Positions 1 through 5,160 of a stretch of 5,160 nucleotides of DNA are shown here, piece by piece. The position numbers were made by a program, and so were the translations under genes. The DNA is from Acidobacteriota bacterium (GTDB taxonomy: Bacteria > Actinomycetota > Actinomycetes > Actinomycetales > Micrococcaceae). Position 1 is the first letter of the stretch; each line of letters opens with the position of its first letter. The stretch spans positions 1 through 5,160 of the forward strand of contig JABBNV010000207.1 in the NCBI GenBank assembly GCA_019352125.1, written 5' to 3'. The notes under the pieces were generated by a model that saw only the letters and a list, made by a program, of their open reading frames with translations, did not search any database and was not told the origin of the DNA.

Positions 1-376
1 CAAGGATGGCGTCGAAGCAGATCTGCAGCGGCTCCTGGCGGCCCAAATCGACACTCTGGGACCCGGCTATTCGCTGATTCGACGCGAATACTTCACCGCC
101 ATCGGCCCGGTGGATATCCTTGCCCGTGACGGCAACGGCGGCACCGTGGCCATTGAGCTCAAGCGGCGCGGGGACATTGACGGCGTAGAACAGCTAACGC
201 GGTACCTGGAGCTCCTCAACCGAGATCCCCTGCTGGCACCGGTGCGCGGAATCTTTGCCGCCCAGCAGATTAAGCCGCAGGCCAGAGTACTAGCCACCGA
301 CCGAGGGATCGAATGCCGCACACTTGATTACGATGCTATGCGCGGTGTGGACGACAGCTCCTCGCGGCTGTTCTAG
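1..376 (+). CDS. nucS: Mismatch-specific endonuclease NucS/EndoMS, C-terminal part (5' end outside window)
   Basis: This reading frame is open from base 2 and encodes the last 124 residues. NucS proteins are usually about 225-235 residues, so roughly 100 N-terminal residues, including the DNA-binding/dimerisation domain, lie upstream. The visible part is the RecB-like nuclease domain. It shows GPVDIL with the catalytic Asp (codon 113-115), then AIELK with the Glu (155-157) and Lys (161-163), followed by the conserved VEQLTRYLELL helix. The family cuts both strands at mismatched bases and provides non-canonical mismatch repair in actinobacteria and archaea that lack MutS/MutL. The protein ends in SSRLF, which resembles the C-terminal β-clamp-binding tail described for corynebacterial EndoMS. 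The GTG at 110 is an internal Val codon of GPVDIL, not a start. nagA begins 9 bases after the stop, so the two may be co-transcribed. Identification is firm; the clamp role of the tail is inferred from the family. Confidence 0.93.
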   Translation, partial: KDGVEADLQRLLAAQIDTLGPGYSLIRREYFTAIGPVDILARDGNGGTVAIELKRRGDIDGVEQLTRYLELLNRDPLLAPVRGIFAAQQIKPQARVLATDRGIECRTLDYDAMRGVDDSSSRLF

Positions 377-385
377 TCTAGGGAC

Positions 386-1621
386 ATGACTGACACTGAA
401 CTTTCGGGCGCAAACACGGTGCAACGGCGGCTATTCCTTGGCACGTTGGTCACCGATGGGCAACAAATTGACGACTGCGCCCTAGCGATCGCTGATCAGC
501 GCATCGTTTATGCAGGTGAAGCCAGTGATTTTGACGCCGACGGCTTCGCCGCCGATCAGGTGACCCGTGTTGATCCAGGCAACCTGATCCTGCCCGGGTT
601 GGTTGACATTCATAATCACGGCGCCCATGGTGGAGACTTCCCCAGTGGCAATGAGGCATCGGCCCGCTCTGCCATTGAATTCCTGCACCAAAGGGGCACC
701 ACTACCCTGCTAGCCAGCATGGTGACTGCCCCTCCGGCTGATCTAATGACAGGCATCAAGCTGTATGTCCGCCTTGTCCACGAAGGTTTGTTGGCTGGAA
801 TCCATCTGGAGGGTCCGTTTCTCTCCCATGCTCGGTGTGGCGCACAAAATCCTCACTGGTTGCAAGAACCGGATCTGGAACTCCTGCAGGAACTGGTCCG
901 CGCTGGCGAGGGTCAAATCGCCACCATGACCTACGCCCCGGAATTGCCCGGCGCAGCAGCCCTGGTTGACCTGCTCACCAGCCACGGGATTACGCCGTCT
1001 TTGGGGCATACGGATAGTGATGATGCCACGGCTGCGGCCTCCCTTTCCCAGGCCCGCGAAGGTTTGGCCGGTGTCGGGTTCGATGGCGTGGCACCCCGCC
1101 CCACCGTCACGCACCTCTTCAACGGCATGCCCCCGATCCACCATCGTGCGCCCGGCCCCGTGATGGCGTGCCTGCGCGCGGCAAAGGCAGGCGACGCCGT
1201 CGTGGAGCTAATAGCGGACAACACACACTTGGATCCACGCACCGTGTTGAGCATTTTTACCCTTGTTGGTGCCGCCAATATTGCCCTAGTGACGGACTCC
1301 ATGGCTGCGGCTGGCCTGAGCGACGGCAAGTACATGTTGGGGCCGTCAGCTGTGACGGTGCGTGGCGGCGTGGCCACACTTGACACCACCGGTTCCATTG
1401 CCGGCGGAACAGCTACCCTGCTGGATGTGGTGCGCAGGACGGCTGCAGCGGGTATCTCACTGGCGGATGCCGTGCTCTGTGCAACAGCCGTTCCGGCAGC
1501 AGTCCTGGGATTGGCTGACGAACTGGGCAGTTTGCGCCGCGGCCTACGCGCGGACGTCCTGGTAGTCACCGAGGAGCTGGAACTGGTGGAAGTAGTGCGT
1601 AACGGCCGATCCCTGGCCTAG
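386..1621 (+). CDS. nagA: N-acetylglucosamine-6-phosphate deacetylase
   Basis: This 411-residue amidohydrolase-superfamily enzyme hydrolyses GlcNAc-6-phosphate to glucosamine-6-phosphate and acetate in the cytoplasm. It feeds amino sugars from chitin or recycled peptidoglycan into glycolysis or wall synthesis. A β-sandwich segment (about 15-70) precedes the TIM barrel. Barrel motifs are DIHNHG (H76, H78), HLEGPF (E142), GHTDSD (H208), THLFNGMPPIHHR (H243, R254), ADNTHL (H281) and LVTDSM, with D304 as the expected catalytic acid. SIAGGT and GLRADVLV near the C-terminus are typical of the family. The HxH pair is the two-metal type seen in Bacillus and mycobacterial NagA; E. coli NagA lacks it. 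C151 lies in the loop after HLEGPF, where mycobacterial NagA also carries a noted Cys. The ATG at 386 is 9 bases after the nucS stop and has only a weak AGGG at 380-383 very close to it. A GTG at 419 (residue 12) is an alternative start. No nagB or PTS gene is in view. Confidence 0.94.
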   Translation: MTDTELSGANTVQRRLFLGTLVTDGQQIDDCALAIADQRIVYAGEASDFDADGFAADQVTRVDPGNLILPGLVDIHNHGAHGGDFPSGNEASARSAIEFLHQRGTTTLLASMVTAPPADLMTGIKLYVRLVHEGLLAGIHLEGPFLSHARCGAQNPHWLQEPDLELLQELVRAGEGQIATMTYAPELPGAAALVDLLTSHGITPSLGHTDSDDATAAASLSQAREGLAGVGFDGVAPRPTVTHLFNGMPPIHHRAPGPVMACLRAAKAGDAVVELIADNTHLDPRTVLSIFTLVGAANIALVTDSMAAAGLSDGKYMLGPSAVTVRGGVATLDTTGSIAGGTATLLDVVRRTAAAGISLADAVLCATAVPAAVLGLADELGSLRRGLRADVLVVTEELELVEVVRNGRSLA

Positions 1622-1677
1622 TAATGCTGCGATTTCACTGCCACCTCGGCAACTTCTGTCACATCCAAAAGGGGTGT

Positions 1678-1701
1678 CAAGCGCCTATTTGAAGGCGATT
1701 G
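1678..1701 (+). terminator. Hairpin behind nagA, possible weak terminator
   Basis: CAA-g-CGCCT pairs with AGGCG-a-TTG across a six-base ATTTGA loop, giving eight base pairs with one G/A mismatch. A further GTCAC (1658-1662) can pair with GTGAC (1701-1705) outside it. It lies 57 bases after the nagA stop, where a transcript end is expected before the csp promoter. The bases that follow (GTGACCACAC) are not a T-run, so this is not a canonical intrinsic terminator. It may act with Rho, protect the mRNA 3' end, or be chance. Confidence 0.35.
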
Positions 1702-1745
1702 TGACCACACTAGTTAACATTTTGGTGAATCCTCGGCAACATGCG

Positions 1746-1774
1746 TTGACCCAAAGCTGATGCCGTGCAATGCT
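1746..1774 (+). promoter_or_regulatory. Candidate housekeeping promoter for the cold-shock gene
   Basis: TTGACC (1746-1751) matches the -35 consensus at five of six positions. A 17-base spacer leads to AATGCT (1769-1774), which keeps the two most important -10 bases (A2 and T6). It is preceded directly by TGC (1766-1768), an extended -10 TGn element. Transcription would start near 1781 and give a leader of about 155 nt, similar to the roughly 160-nt leader of E. coli cspA. TATGTT at 1794-1799 is a competing -10, but no -35 lies at the right distance. The -10 match is weak, so the exact position is uncertain. Confidence 0.4.
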
Positions 1775-1780
1775 AATTGC

Positions 1781-1935
1781 GTCTTTGTGCAGGTATGTTA
1801 TTCATGCTCGCAGGGCACGTTGCGCGCGTGAATGTTCACGGTGATTTGGGTTCAGATCCCCGTGGCTTCCACTCAAGTAACACGGATCAGTTCGAAGTGT
1901 TCTGATCGCATTAGTTCCATTATGAGGAGAAGTAC
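1781..1935 (+). promoter_or_regulatory. Long structured 5' leader of the cold-shock gene with competing hairpins
   Basis: No credible ORF occupies this stretch. Complementary short segments alternate along it: CACG 1816-1819, CGTG 1827-1830, CACG(G) 1837-1841, (C)CGTG 1860-1864 and CACGG 1881-1885. Each can pair with its neighbour but not with both neighbours at once. The best local pairings are CGTGAA-TG-TTCACG (1827-1840, a perfect 14-base palindrome), CACGG 1837-1841 with CCGTG 1860-1864, CCGTG 1860-1864 with CACGG 1881-1885, and GATCAG 1885-1890 with CTGATC 1902-1907. The last hairpin sits 17 bases before the Shine-Dalgarno sequence. Long foldable leaders that refold with temperature are established for E. 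coli cspA; that this one does so is inference. The 5' boundary depends on the uncertain promoter. Confidence 0.45.
1925..1929 (+). promoter_or_regulatory. Strong ribosome binding site of the cold-shock gene
   Basis: AGGAG, within GAGGAGAAG, lies six bases before the ATG at 1936. It is the clearest Shine-Dalgarno sequence in the window and fixes the csp start. The nearby nagA, atpC and DUF2550 starts have only weak matches, which fits a highly translated monocistronic csp mRNA. Confidence 0.85.
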
Positions 1936-2139
1936 ATGGCACAGGGAACCGTCAAGTGGTTCAACGCTGAAAAAGGTTTCGGCTTCATCACCCCGGATGA
2001 TGCAGAGGGGGACGTATTCGTCCACTACTCTGAGATTCAGACCGGCGGGTTCAAGTCACTGGATGAGAACCAGCGAGTTCAGTTCGAGATTGGTCAGGGC
2101 GCCAAGGGCCCTCAGGCCACCGGAGTAACCACCCTCTAG
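1936..2139 (+). CDS. cspA: Cold-shock protein, CspA family
   Basis: This 67-residue protein is a single cold-shock domain, the normal size for the family. It is a small five-stranded β-barrel that binds single-stranded RNA and DNA and acts as an RNA chaperone. KWFNAEKGFGFIT (7-19) contains RNP1 (KGFGFI, 13-18). VFVHY (27-31) is RNP2, with Tyr31 where Phe is more usual. The aromatic binding face (W8, F15, F17, F28, H30) is complete. No membrane segment or extension is present. The gene is transcribed alone, between its own leader and a strong terminator. The long structured leader suggests post-transcriptional control, although many actinobacterial Csp proteins are made constitutively. The symbol denotes the family; which csp paralogue this is cannot be told from the window. 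Confidence 0.95.
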   Translation: MAQGTVKWFNAEKGFGFITPDDAEGDVFVHYSEIQTGGFKSLDENQRVQFEIGQGAKGPQATGVTTL

Positions 2140-2161
2140 GGTTTCCACCGAATTCTTGAGT

Positions 2162-2228
2162 AAGAGGCGCCCTTGGTGCGGTATTCCCACAATGGACGCC
2201 GCACAGAGGGCGCCTCTTGTGGTTTTCT
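2162..2228 (+). terminator. Strong intrinsic terminator of the cold-shock gene
   Basis: AAGAGGCGCCCT (2162-2173) pairs perfectly over 12 bp with AGGGCGCCTCTT (2207-2218). Inside, GTGCGG (2176-2181) pairs with CCGCAC (2199-2204), leaving a small internal loop and a 17-base apical loop. The T-rich TTTTCT (2223-2228) follows on the plus strand after four bases. It begins 22 bases after the csp stop. The same stem lies downstream of the converging atp/DUF2550 transcript, but the minus strand has no U-run behind it, so it is oriented for csp and could at most give weak termination or 3' protection for the other side. Confidence 0.88.
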
Positions 2229-2247
2229 AAGCTTGTTTTCCTGGAGC

Positions 2248-2679
2248 CTAGCGCCAGGTACCTATCCCTACGACCGGGCCCGCCTCAAGCCACGAGGATA
2301 GCCCTGTATAGGCCTCAAACTTCATAGCCAAATGCAGGTCTTGCTGCTCGTACCGCAAGAGGACAATGACGACGTCGGGCTGGACTTTGCTGCGCTCCGC
2401 TTCCTTCGGAGCGCGCCGACCCAACAGCTCCAGCGAACTGCGTCGAAAATGATAGCGGGCGCTGGGGCTTAGTGAGATCATGTTGTACCACTGCAACTCG
2501 GCATCCTGGTAGCGACAAACGCCCATCCGCCAAGGCCCATCCGCCAATGACAAAGAAGCATCGGCTGTGCCAAGGGTGCGCCGCAAATAAAAGCGGCGCA
2601 CCCCAAACAAAATCAACAGTAAAACCAGTACCGCAAAGATCACCGCAATGACGACAAACGCGGTACCAGGCTCATTCAT
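2248..2679 (-). CDS. DUF2550 family membrane protein of the ATP synthase operon
   Basis: This 143-residue protein of unknown function resembles the DUF2550 protein that follows atpC in many actinobacteria (Rv1312 in M. tuberculosis). Residues about 7-26 form one very hydrophobic helix (VVIAVIFAVLVLLLILFG). The basic RRFYLRR follows at once, which by the positive-inside rule puts the soluble C-terminal domain in the cytoplasm. That domain carries the pattern W50-R-M-G-V-C-R-Y and ELQWYNMISLS (61-71) typical of the family. No catalytic motif is apparent. Its ATG is 8 bases past the atpC stop with only a poor Shine-Dalgarno match, suggesting translational coupling to atpC. It is the last gene of the transcript, and 3' of it lies the csp terminator. 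A role with the ATP synthase is suggested only by the conserved position. Confidence 0.88.
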   Translation of the reverse strand: MNEPGTAFVVIAVIFAVLVLLLILFGVRRFYLRRTLGTADASLSLADGPWRMGVCRYQDAELQWYNMISLSPSARYHFRRSSLELLGRRAPKEAERSKVQPDVVIVLLRYEQQDLHLAMKFEAYTGLSSWLEAGPVVGIGTWR

Positions 2680-2687
2680 CTATGGTG

Positions 2688-2981
2688 CTATCGCGTCCCT
2701 GCTTGGACGGAGTCATCTGCACCGTGCAGTGAAGCGTTGTCAGCAACAATAACTACCTTGTTGCTGTCCACGGAGAAAAATCCGCCGCTTACACGCACGT
2801 GCAGTCGCTCCCCATCCACCGGCACAATCTCTAGCTCCCCTTCAGCCAAGATGGCCAGCAGCGGCGAGTGACCGGGCATAATCCCAATTTCGCCGTCTGC
2901 CGTACGTGCCTTGACTAAGGTAGCCGCGCCGGAGAACACAAAGTGGTCAGCCGCAACGATTTCAACCTGAAGCTCAGCCAT
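2688..2981 (-). CDS. atpC: F1Fo ATP synthase subunit ε, short form
   Basis: This encodes the 97-residue ε subunit of the F1 central stalk, which contacts γ and the c-ring. The N-terminal β-sandwich is complete: LQVEIVAADHFVFSG at the start, the conserved GEIGIMPGHSPLLAIL (30-45), and VRVSGGFFSVDSNKVVIVAD (62-81). After about residue 85 only a dozen polar residues remain. The C-terminal two-helix domain found in E. coli ε (138 residues in all) is therefore essentially absent. I chose the ATG at 2981, two bases after the atpD stop, because the family begins with MAxLxVEIVxxD. An upstream in-frame start at 3023 would add 14 residues unlike the family and overlap atpD by 40 bases. Coupled translation from atpD is likely. 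Short ε forms are, as far as I know, usual in this branch of actinobacteria. Confidence 0.94.
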   Translation of the reverse strand: MAELQVEIVAADHFVFSGAATLVKARTADGEIGIMPGHSPLLAILAEGELEIVPVDGERLHVRVSGGFFSVDSNKVVIVADNASLHGADDSVQAGTR

Positions 2982-2983
2982 TG

Positions 2984-4423
2984 CTACTTCGTCGATCCCG
3001 TTGACTCTTGGATCTTGGCCCACTGGCGCTCAACGTCATCCAAGCCACCAACGTTGAAGAACGCCTGCTCCGCAATGTGGTCAACGTCTCCGTTGGCTAT
3101 TGCGCTGAAACCCTCTACCGTGTCCTTGATGGAAACAGTGGAACCTTCTACGCCCGTGAACTGCTTGGCCGTGTAGGTGTTCTGGGACAAGAACTGCTGG
3201 ATACGACGTGCACGGGAAACAACAATCTTGTCTTCCTCGGAGAGCTCGTCAACACCCAGGATCGCGATGATGTCCTGCAGTTCCTTGTTCTTCTGGAGAA
3301 TCTGCTTGACGCGCACAGCTGTGTTGTAGTGATCCTGGCCGATGTACTGCGGGTCCAGGATGCGCGAGGTAGACGTCAGCGGATCCACAGCCGGGTACAG
3401 ACCACGTGAAGCAATTTCACGGGAGAGCTCAGTAGTGGCGTCCAAGTGCGCAAAGGTCGCGGCCGGGGCCGGGTCGGTGTAGTCATCAGCAGGAACGTAA
3501 ACGGCCTGCATCGAGGTGATGGAGTGACCCTTGGTGGAGGTAATGCGCTCCTGCAACAGCCCCATTTCGTCTGCCAAGTTCGGCTGGTAACCCACGGCGG
3601 AGGGCATGCGGCCCAACAGTGTGGATACCTCGGAACCTGCCTGTGTGAAACGGAAGATGTTATCAATGAACAACAGCACGTCCTGGTTCTGAACATCGCG
3701 GAAGTACTCCGCCATGGTCAGCGCGGACAGGGCCACGCGCAAACGCGTTCCCGGCGGCTCATCCATCTGGCCGAACACCAAGGCGGTGTCCTTCAGTACG
3801 CCGGACTCCTCCATTTCAACCCAAAGGTCATTACCCTCACGGGTACGCTCACCCACACCGGCGAACACGGAAGTACCACCGAAGTTACGGGCAACACGTG
3901 TGATCATTTCCTGGATCAACACGGTCTTACCCACACCGGCACCACCGAAGAGCCCGATCTTTCCACCCTTGATGTAGGGGGTCAGCAAGTCAATCACTTT
4001 GATGCCGGTCTCCAGCATTTCGGTGGAGCCTTCAAGCTGGTCGAACCGCGGGGGCTTGCGGTGGATCGGCCAGCGCTCGGTAATTTCCAACTCCGAGGCA
4101 GCAATATCCAGCGGCTCCCCCAAGACGTTGAAGATATGGCCCTTGACCACGTCGCCAACGGGGACGGAAATAGGGGCACCAGTGTCAGACACGGCGGCGC
4201 CGCGAACCAGACCGTCAGTTGCCTGCAGCGAAATCGCGCGGACAAGATTGTCGCCCAGGTGCTGAGATACCTCGAAGGTCACCGTGTGGGTGGCCCCATT
4301 CAGGGTAATTTCAGCGTTGAGGGCATGGTAAATACCGGGGATTGCGTCAGCCGGAAACTCGACGTCGACAACCGGACCGATAACCCGGGCAATGCGGCCC
4401 GTGGCGGTTGCTGTGGCAGTCAT
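2984..4423 (-). CDS. atpD: F1Fo ATP synthase subunit β (catalytic)
   Basis: The β subunit carries the catalytic nucleotide sites of F1 on the cytoplasmic side of the membrane. With the chosen start it has 479 residues, normal for the family. The N-terminal barrel begins TGRIARVIGPVVDVEFP. The Walker A loop GGAGVGKT is at 160-167 (K166, T167), GERTREGND holds the catalytic Glu192, and LVFGQMDEPPGTR follows. Walker B LLFIDN gives D254. The signature PAVDPLTSTS is at 344-353 with adenine-contacting Y343, and the lever DELSEED is at 392-398. Start choice: the ATG at 4423 gives MTATATATGRIARV, matching the MTATA opening I recall from Arthrobacter. An in-frame ATG at 4453 would add MPSTLSEVRE, which has no family support. 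Neither has a strong Shine-Dalgarno sequence; GAGAGAG abuts the 4423 start. atpG lies 64 bases upstream and atpC 2 bases downstream. Confidence 0.97.
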   Translation of the reverse strand: MTATATATGRIARVIGPVVDVEFPADAIPGIYHALNAEITLNGATHTVTFEVSQHLGDNLVRAISLQATDGLVRGAAVSDTGAPISVPVGDVVKGHIFNVLGEPLDIAASELEITERWPIHRKPPRFDQLEGSTEMLETGIKVIDLLTPYIKGGKIGLFGGAGVGKTVLIQEMITRVARNFGGTSVFAGVGERTREGNDLWVEMEESGVLKDTALVFGQMDEPPGTRLRVALSALTMAEYFRDVQNQDVLLFIDNIFRFTQAGSEVSTLLGRMPSAVGYQPNLADEMGLLQERITSTKGHSITSMQAVYVPADDYTDPAPAATFAHLDATTELSREIASRGLYPAVDPLTSTSRILDPQYIGQDHYNTAVRVKQILQKNKELQDIIAILGVDELSEEDKIVVSRARRIQQFLSQNTYTAKQFTGVEGSTVSIKDTVEGFSAIANGDVDHIAEQAFFNVGGLDDVERQWAKIQESTGSTK

Positions 4424-4487
4424 CTCTCTCACTTCACTCAATGTAGATGGCATGAAAATAAGTTTATCTCTTGGTGCTGTTCAGTCT

Positions 4488-5160
4488 CTAAGAGGCGCTT
4501 AGCGAATCGGCGCCGGCCACAATCTCAGACAACTCTTGGGTGATTTCAGCCTGACGAGCCGTATTGGCAAGTCGGGTGTACTTCTTGACCAAATCACGTG
4601 CATTGTCCGATGCGGACTTCATTGCCCGCTGACGTGCTGCCAGCTCACTCGCTGCGGCCTGTAGCAACGCGTTGAATACCCGCGACTCAATGTAACGGGG
4701 CAATAGCGCGTCGAGAACTTGTTCCGTCTCCGGCTCAAATTCGTACAGCGGCAGTAGTTCTGATTCGTCCTGTACCTCTTCCTCGGAAACTTCCAGGGGA
4801 AGAAGCCGAACAACGGTTGGGGTCTGAACCACCATGGACTCGAAGCGTGTGTAAACAAGATGAATCTCGTCAACGCCACCACGCTCATAGTCTCTGGCAA
4901 AGTCTTCCAAGATTGTCTTGGAAATGTCCTGAGCCGTTTCGAACACCGGAGCGTCCGTAGCGTCGAGCCAGGACTTCTCAAACTCACGGTTCCGGAACTG
5001 AAAATAGGACTGAGCCTTATTTCCCACCAGATACGTCGTGATCTCCTTGCCCTCGGCATGGAGCAGCTCAATGAGCTGCTCGGCCTGCTTGAGGACGCTG
5101 GCAGAATAGGAACCGGCCAACCCTCGGTTGGACGAAAACACAACGATTGCAGCGCGACGA
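4488..5160 (-). CDS. atpG: F1Fo ATP synthase subunit γ, C-terminal part (5' end outside window)
   Basis: The rotating γ shaft of F1 is represented by its last 223 residues. The family has about 290-300, so the N-terminal helix lies beyond the right edge. The visible part opens with RRAAIVVFSSNRGLAGSY, the conserved Rossmann-like strand and glycine turn; most relatives have SDRGL where this one has SNRGL. FARDYERGGVDEIHLVYTRF and the acidic EVSEEEVQDESELLPLYEFEPE follow, the latter typical of actinobacterial γ. The long C-terminal helix includes RYIESRVFNALLQAAASE and the family signature ITQELSEIVAGADS near the end. The GTG at 5141 is an internal Val of AAIVV, not a start. The gene precedes atpD in the standard atp order. 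The 64-base gap to atpD (4424-4487) shows no terminator or clear promoter. Confidence 0.95.
   Translation of the reverse strand, partial: RRAAIVVFSSNRGLAGSYSASVLKQAEQLIELLHAEGKEITTYLVGNKAQSYFQFRNREFEKSWLDATDAPVFETAQDISKTILEDFARDYERGGVDEIHLVYTRFESMVVQTPTVVRLLPLEVSEEEVQDESELLPLYEFEPETEQVLDALLPRYIESRVFNALLQAAASELAARQRAMKSASDNARDLVKKYTRLANTARQAEITQELSEIVAGADSLSAS

Noticed and set aside
931..1569. A 212-codon open frame on the minus strand opposite nagA
   Set aside because: It lies entirely inside nagA, whose motifs span the whole length. The antisense translation is low-complexity (Ala, Ser, Arg, Thr) and has no family features.
1624..1692. Short 22-codon ORF after nagA starting at ATG 1624
   Set aside because: It has no separate ribosome site, no recognisable sequence and an unremarkable length for chance. 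It ends inside the hairpin region.
1837..1870. tRNA-like 3' end (GGGTTCAGATCCC followed by GGCTTCCA)
   Set aside because: The loop TTCAGAT lacks the invariant A58, the outer T-stem pairs fail, and no matching 5' acceptor strand (AAGCCAC) or anticodon arm exists upstream. It is better explained as part of the csp leader hairpins.
1832..2128. A 98-codon plus-strand frame overlapping the csp gene
   Set aside because: It runs through the csp leader and then through csp in the wrong frame, has no ribosome site, and is rich in Ser and Arg without a motif.
2688..3023. Longer atpC starting at 3023 (111 residues)
   Set aside because: The added MGQDPRVNGIDEVA is the out-of-frame end of atpD and does not match ε family N-termini. 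The ATG at 2981 fits both the family and the operon spacing.
3446..4543. A 365-codon open frame on the plus strand opposite atpD and atpG
   Set aside because: It is fully antisense to the unmistakable atpD and extends into atpG. Its translation has no recognisable motifs and an unnatural composition rich in His, Gly and Arg. It is a codon-bias shadow.
1..5160. Mobile element, CRISPR, defence or phage system
   Set aside because: I saw no transposase, integrase, direct-repeat array, toxin-antitoxin pair or restriction gene. Apart from spacers of a few hundred bases the window is filled by housekeeping genes in an expected order.

Overview
The window looks like chromosomal DNA of a Gram-positive actinobacterium, most likely Micrococcaceae (Arthrobacter-like). 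Three things support this: a NucS/EndoMS mismatch endonuclease, an F-ATPase operon followed directly by a DUF2550 membrane protein, and β and γ subunit sequences of the type I know from Arthrobacter. GC content, judged by eye on a few lines, is in the high 50s to low 60s percent, which is modest for that group. No mobile element, tRNA, rRNA, CRISPR array or phage gene is visible. Every gene is intact except the two cut by the window edges.

The left part is on the plus strand. It holds the C-terminal half of nucS (to 376), then after 9 bases nagA (386-1621), which encodes N-acetylglucosamine-6-phosphate deacetylase. A 314-base non-coding stretch (1622-1935) follows. It contains a hairpin behind nagA, a candidate promoter, and a long structured leader for a 67-residue cold-shock protein (1936-2139). 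That gene ends at a strong terminator with a 12-bp perfect stem (2162-2228).

The right part is on the minus strand and converges on the csp gene. Read in its own direction it is atpG (enters from the right edge, ends at 4488), atpD, atpC and a DUF2550 gene. This is the distal end of the F1Fo ATP synthase operon. atpD, atpC and DUF2550 are separated by 2 and 8 bases, which implies one transcript and probably coupled translation.

Functionally the genes are housekeeping: F1 stalk and catalytic subunits, replication-error surveillance, amino-sugar catabolism or wall recycling, and an RNA-chaperone-type cold-shock protein. I do not see a convincing new multigene system. The most unusual non-coding signal is the csp leader, where alternating CACG and CGTG segments allow mutually exclusive hairpins, as in an RNA switch. 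The short ε subunit and the extreme C-terminal SSRLF of NucS are the protein features most worth checking.
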